Shown here: piece by piece, positions 15,611 to 17,091 of the stretch
How the letters are laid out: the number at the start of each line of letters is the position of its first letter
Position numbering within the stretch: position 1 is the stretch's first letter
Assembly: GCA_036833805.1 (NCBI GenBank)
Contig: DAITPA010000041.1
Location: forward strand, 1 to 17,091
Length of the DNA stretch: 17,091 nucleotides
DNA from: PALSA-1196 sp036833805
GTDB lineage: Bacteria > Pseudomonadota > Gammaproteobacteria > Steroidobacterales > Steroidobacteraceae
Direction: 5' to 3'
Position numbers and translations under genes: made by a program
The notes under the pieces: generated by a model
What the model was told of the DNA's origin: nothing
What the model saw: only the letters and a program-made list of their open reading frames with translations
The model's database searches: none

Positions 15611-15669
15611 GTTACAAAACTTGCCCTTATGGCATCTTTTGTGACATATTCATGTCACGAATCTGTGAT
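15611..15669. promoter_or_regulatory. Operator-like palindromes between ldh and the Lrp-type regulator
   Basis: GTGACAT-ATTC-ATGTCAC (15641-15658) is a perfect 7-bp inverted repeat with a 4-bp spacer, extended by TT/AA outside one mismatch. A second, wider inverted repeat pairs GTTACAAAA (15611-15619) with TTTTGTGAC (15637-15645), with 8 of 9 matches. A further half-site-like GTGAT lies at 15665-15669, close to the regulator start. The set lies in the shared 137-bp intergenic region and is the expected place for auto-regulation and control of ldh. No confident -35/-10 pair could be assigned for either gene. Confidence 0.65.
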
Positions 15670-15682
15670 AAATGGGTAGAAC

Positions 15683-16177
15683 ATGCAAGTTGAGCTTGAC
15701 CGCGCGGACCTTCGCATCCTCGAGGTCCTACAGGAGCAGGGCGACCTGTCCGCGGCGGATATCGCCGAACGCGTCGACTTGACCACATCGACCTGCTGGC
15801 GACGCATCAGCCGCCTGGAGGAGCTCGGGGTGATCAAGACGCGTGTGGCGCTGCTTGATCGGGAAAAACTTGGCTTGAACGTAACCGTCTTTTCGCGAGT
15901 TAAGCTTGCGACCCACGGGCGCGATGAGCTCGGCAGTTTCGGCGAAGTCGTACGGCAGCACTCCGAGGTACTCGAGTGCTATACGCTCATGGGCGAGACG
16001 GACTTTCTCTTGAGGATCGTCACCCGCGACATCAAGAGCTACGAGGCGTTCTTCCTCGACCACCTGTCAAGGATTCCGGCCGTGCAGTCCATCAATTCAT
16101 CGATTGCGCTGTCCGTCATCAAAGAGACGACCGCGCTGCCGCTTGGCATCGGGCCCGCGACGCTCAGCCACCGCTGA
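15683..16177 (+). CDS. Lrp/AsnC family transcriptional regulator
   Basis: This is a 164-residue feast/famine regulator. The N-terminal helix-turn-helix (about 3-60) reads LDRADLRILEVLQEQGDLSA, then ADIAERVDLTTSTCWRRISR and LEELGVIK, with the family hallmark CWRR-xx-RL-x4-GVI. The C-terminal RAM/AsnC ligand-binding domain (about 66-145) shows VLECYTLMGETDFLLRIVTRD. Family members form dimers and octamers and respond to amino acids. Divergence from ldh across palindromic DNA suggests that it senses branched-chain amino acids or their keto acids and regulates ldh, but this is inference. Its ATG has only a weak GGG upstream. The 3' end overlaps the convergent rsmG by 14 bp. Confidence 0.92.
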   Translation: MQVELDRADLRILEVLQEQGDLSAADIAERVDLTTSTCWRRISRLEELGVIKTRVALLDREKLGLNVTVFSRVKLATHGRDELGSFGEVVRQHSEVLECYTLMGETDFLLRIVTRDIKSYEAFFLDHLSRIPAVQSINSSIALSVIKETTALPLGIGPATLSHR

Positions 16178-16835
16178 CTATCGCATCCTGCTCAAGTGTA
16201 ATGAGACAGCGCGACTCAGAAAGGCCCGGCACGCTGAGCGGGCGCGCCGCAACGAGTCGCCAGCCGTGCGGCAGTGCAGCCATCTCCTGATCCGGTCGCT
16301 TGCCCTTCATCGCGAGCACGCGCGTCGCGGGCCCCGTAATGGGAGCCACCTTTTGCAGAAGCTGCGGCAACGGCGCGAACGCACGTGCCATGACCGTATC
16401 GAACGGACGCGCGGGCGCGAGCGCTTCCACGCGTGCCTGCAATGCCTCGACGTTCGCAAGCCCAAGAACGCGCGCAGCATGCGCGACAAAACGGATCTTC
16501 CTGCCATTTGAGTCGATCAATGTAAAGCGGCGCGCGGGTTGAACGAGGGCGAGCGGCAGGCCCGGAAAGCCCGCGCCGGTACCGACATCGGCGATGTGCT
16601 CGCCCACAAGGTCAGCATGGATCGCAAGGCTATCAAGCAGATGATGCGTCAGCATCTCCTCGGGGTTCCTGATCGCCGTAAGGTTATAGGTGCGGTTCCA
16701 GCGCGTGAGCTCATCGAGCAGCGTGCACAGCCGCACCGCATCCTTTTCGGTGAGCGCAACGCCCAGCGTTGCGGCGTCCCGCATGAGGCGCTGGAGTAAG
16801 CTTGCCGCACGACTTCCATCGTTGGAGTCGGACAT
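16164..16835 (-). CDS. rsmG: 16S rRNA (guanine-N7) methyltransferase RsmG (GidB)
   Basis: RsmG methylates G527 (E. coli numbering) of 16S rRNA with S-adenosylmethionine; its loss gives low-level streptomycin resistance in other bacteria. The SAM motif DVGTGAGFPGLPLAL starts near residue 83. It is preceded by the family block RWNRTYNLTAIRNPEEMLTHH and followed by DSNGRKIRF and DTVMARAFAPLPQLL. I choose ATG 16835 (MSDSNDGSR, 223 residues; GGAG about 10 nt upstream). The frame stays open for 36 more codons upstream, but that part is Arg/Ser-rich, has no family match and overlaps the divergent deacetylase start. The usual neighbours mnmG and parA are not adjacent here. Confidence 0.93.
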   Translation of the reverse strand: MSDSNDGSRAASLLQRLMRDAATLGVALTEKDAVRLCTLLDELTRWNRTYNLTAIRNPEEMLTHHLLDSLAIHADLVGEHIADVGTGAGFPGLPLALVQPARRFTLIDSNGRKIRFVAHAARVLGLANVEALQARVEALAPARPFDTVMARAFAPLPQLLQKVAPITGPATRVLAMKGKRPDQEMAALPHGWRLVAARPLSVPGLSESRCLITLEQDAIVSGG

Positions 16836-16849
16836 GACAGACGGGCTCC

Positions 16850-17091
16850 ATGAGTTGCAAGCACACAATACACGCGGACGGCGCCCGCGCGGGCTTTGGG
16901 ATTCTGCTCGTCGCCTTGCTCGCAGCCCCGTTGAGCTCGGCAACGGCGCAGGATTTTGGCGCTTTCACGCGAGCGGATGTGCTGCTCGTGGTCGCGCCGC
17001 ACCCGGACGACGAATCGCTGTGCTGCGCAGGCGCGATCGCGCGCGCGCGCGCCAGCGGCGCGCGCGTGGCGCTCGTGTGGATCACGAGCGG
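16850..17091 (+). CDS. PIG-L/LmbE family deacetylase with signal peptide, 3'-truncated by the window edge
   Basis: Only the first 80 codons are visible. Residues 1-33 look like a secretion signal: an n-region with Lys/His/Arg, a hydrophobic core FGILLVALLAAPLS (16-29) and a likely cleavage after ATA before QDF. The mature part starts with RADVLLVVAPHPDDESLCCA; HPDDE at residues 51-55 is the zinc-binding motif of N-acetylglucosamine-type de-N-acetylases (LmbE, MshB, BshB, PIG-L). Export would place it in the periplasm or envelope. The start ATG 16850 is 14 bp from the rsmG start on the opposite strand. Its Shine-Dalgarno sequence is poor (GGG). The substrate cannot be told from this fragment. 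Confidence 0.82.
   Translation, partial: MSCKHTIHADGARAGFGILLVALLAAPLSSATAQDFGAFTRADVLLVVAPHPDDESLCCAGAIARARASGARVALVWITS

Overview
The window is a dense block of bacterial housekeeping genes, GC-rich by eye, with no intergenic gap above 200 bp. It contains no tRNA, rRNA, insertion sequence or CRISPR array that I can see. The order atpIBEFHAGDC-glmU-(one gene)-glmS is the classic gammaproteobacterial arrangement. The presence of parAB, a leucine-dehydrogenase-type enzyme and the protein sequences suggest a deep-branching gammaproteobacterium (for example near Steroidobacterales, Nevskiales or Xanthomonadales). That placement is inference and has not been tested.

Layout, left to right. The 3' part of rimO (+) enters from the left edge and converges on glmS (-). 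From glmS at 895 to ldh at 15545 every gene is on the minus strand. Read in the direction of transcription the order is: ldh, parA, parB, the complete F1Fo ATP synthase operon atpI-atpB-atpE-atpF-atpH-atpA-atpG-atpD-atpC, glmU, an outer-membrane beta-barrel gene related to TpsB/FhaC, and glmS. An Lrp/AsnC regulator (+) is divergent from ldh across a 137-bp region that contains a clear palindrome. rsmG (-) converges on the regulator with overlapping 3' ends. At the right edge a PIG-L/LmbE-type deacetylase with a signal peptide (+) starts 14 bp from rsmG, facing away from it, and runs off the window.

How the genes fit together. AtpI and the eight structural subunits build the membrane ATP synthase. 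GlmS and GlmU supply UDP-N-acetylglucosamine for peptidoglycan and lipopolysaccharide. ParA and ParB segregate the chromosome origin region. RsmG and RimO modify the ribosome. Ldh and the Lrp-type regulator look like a self-contained amino-acid catabolism unit placed inside the usual rsmG-parA-parB neighbourhood.

Most unusual points: a TpsB-like barrel that lacks POTRA domains and sits between glmU and glmS, with an A8 tract whose one-base slippage would join the GlmU frame to the barrel frame; the ldh/lrp unit separating rsmG from parAB, with palindromic operator-like DNA; and tandem 11-bp repeats in the atp operon leader. I do not see a clearly new multi-gene system; most of the window is ordinary core genome.
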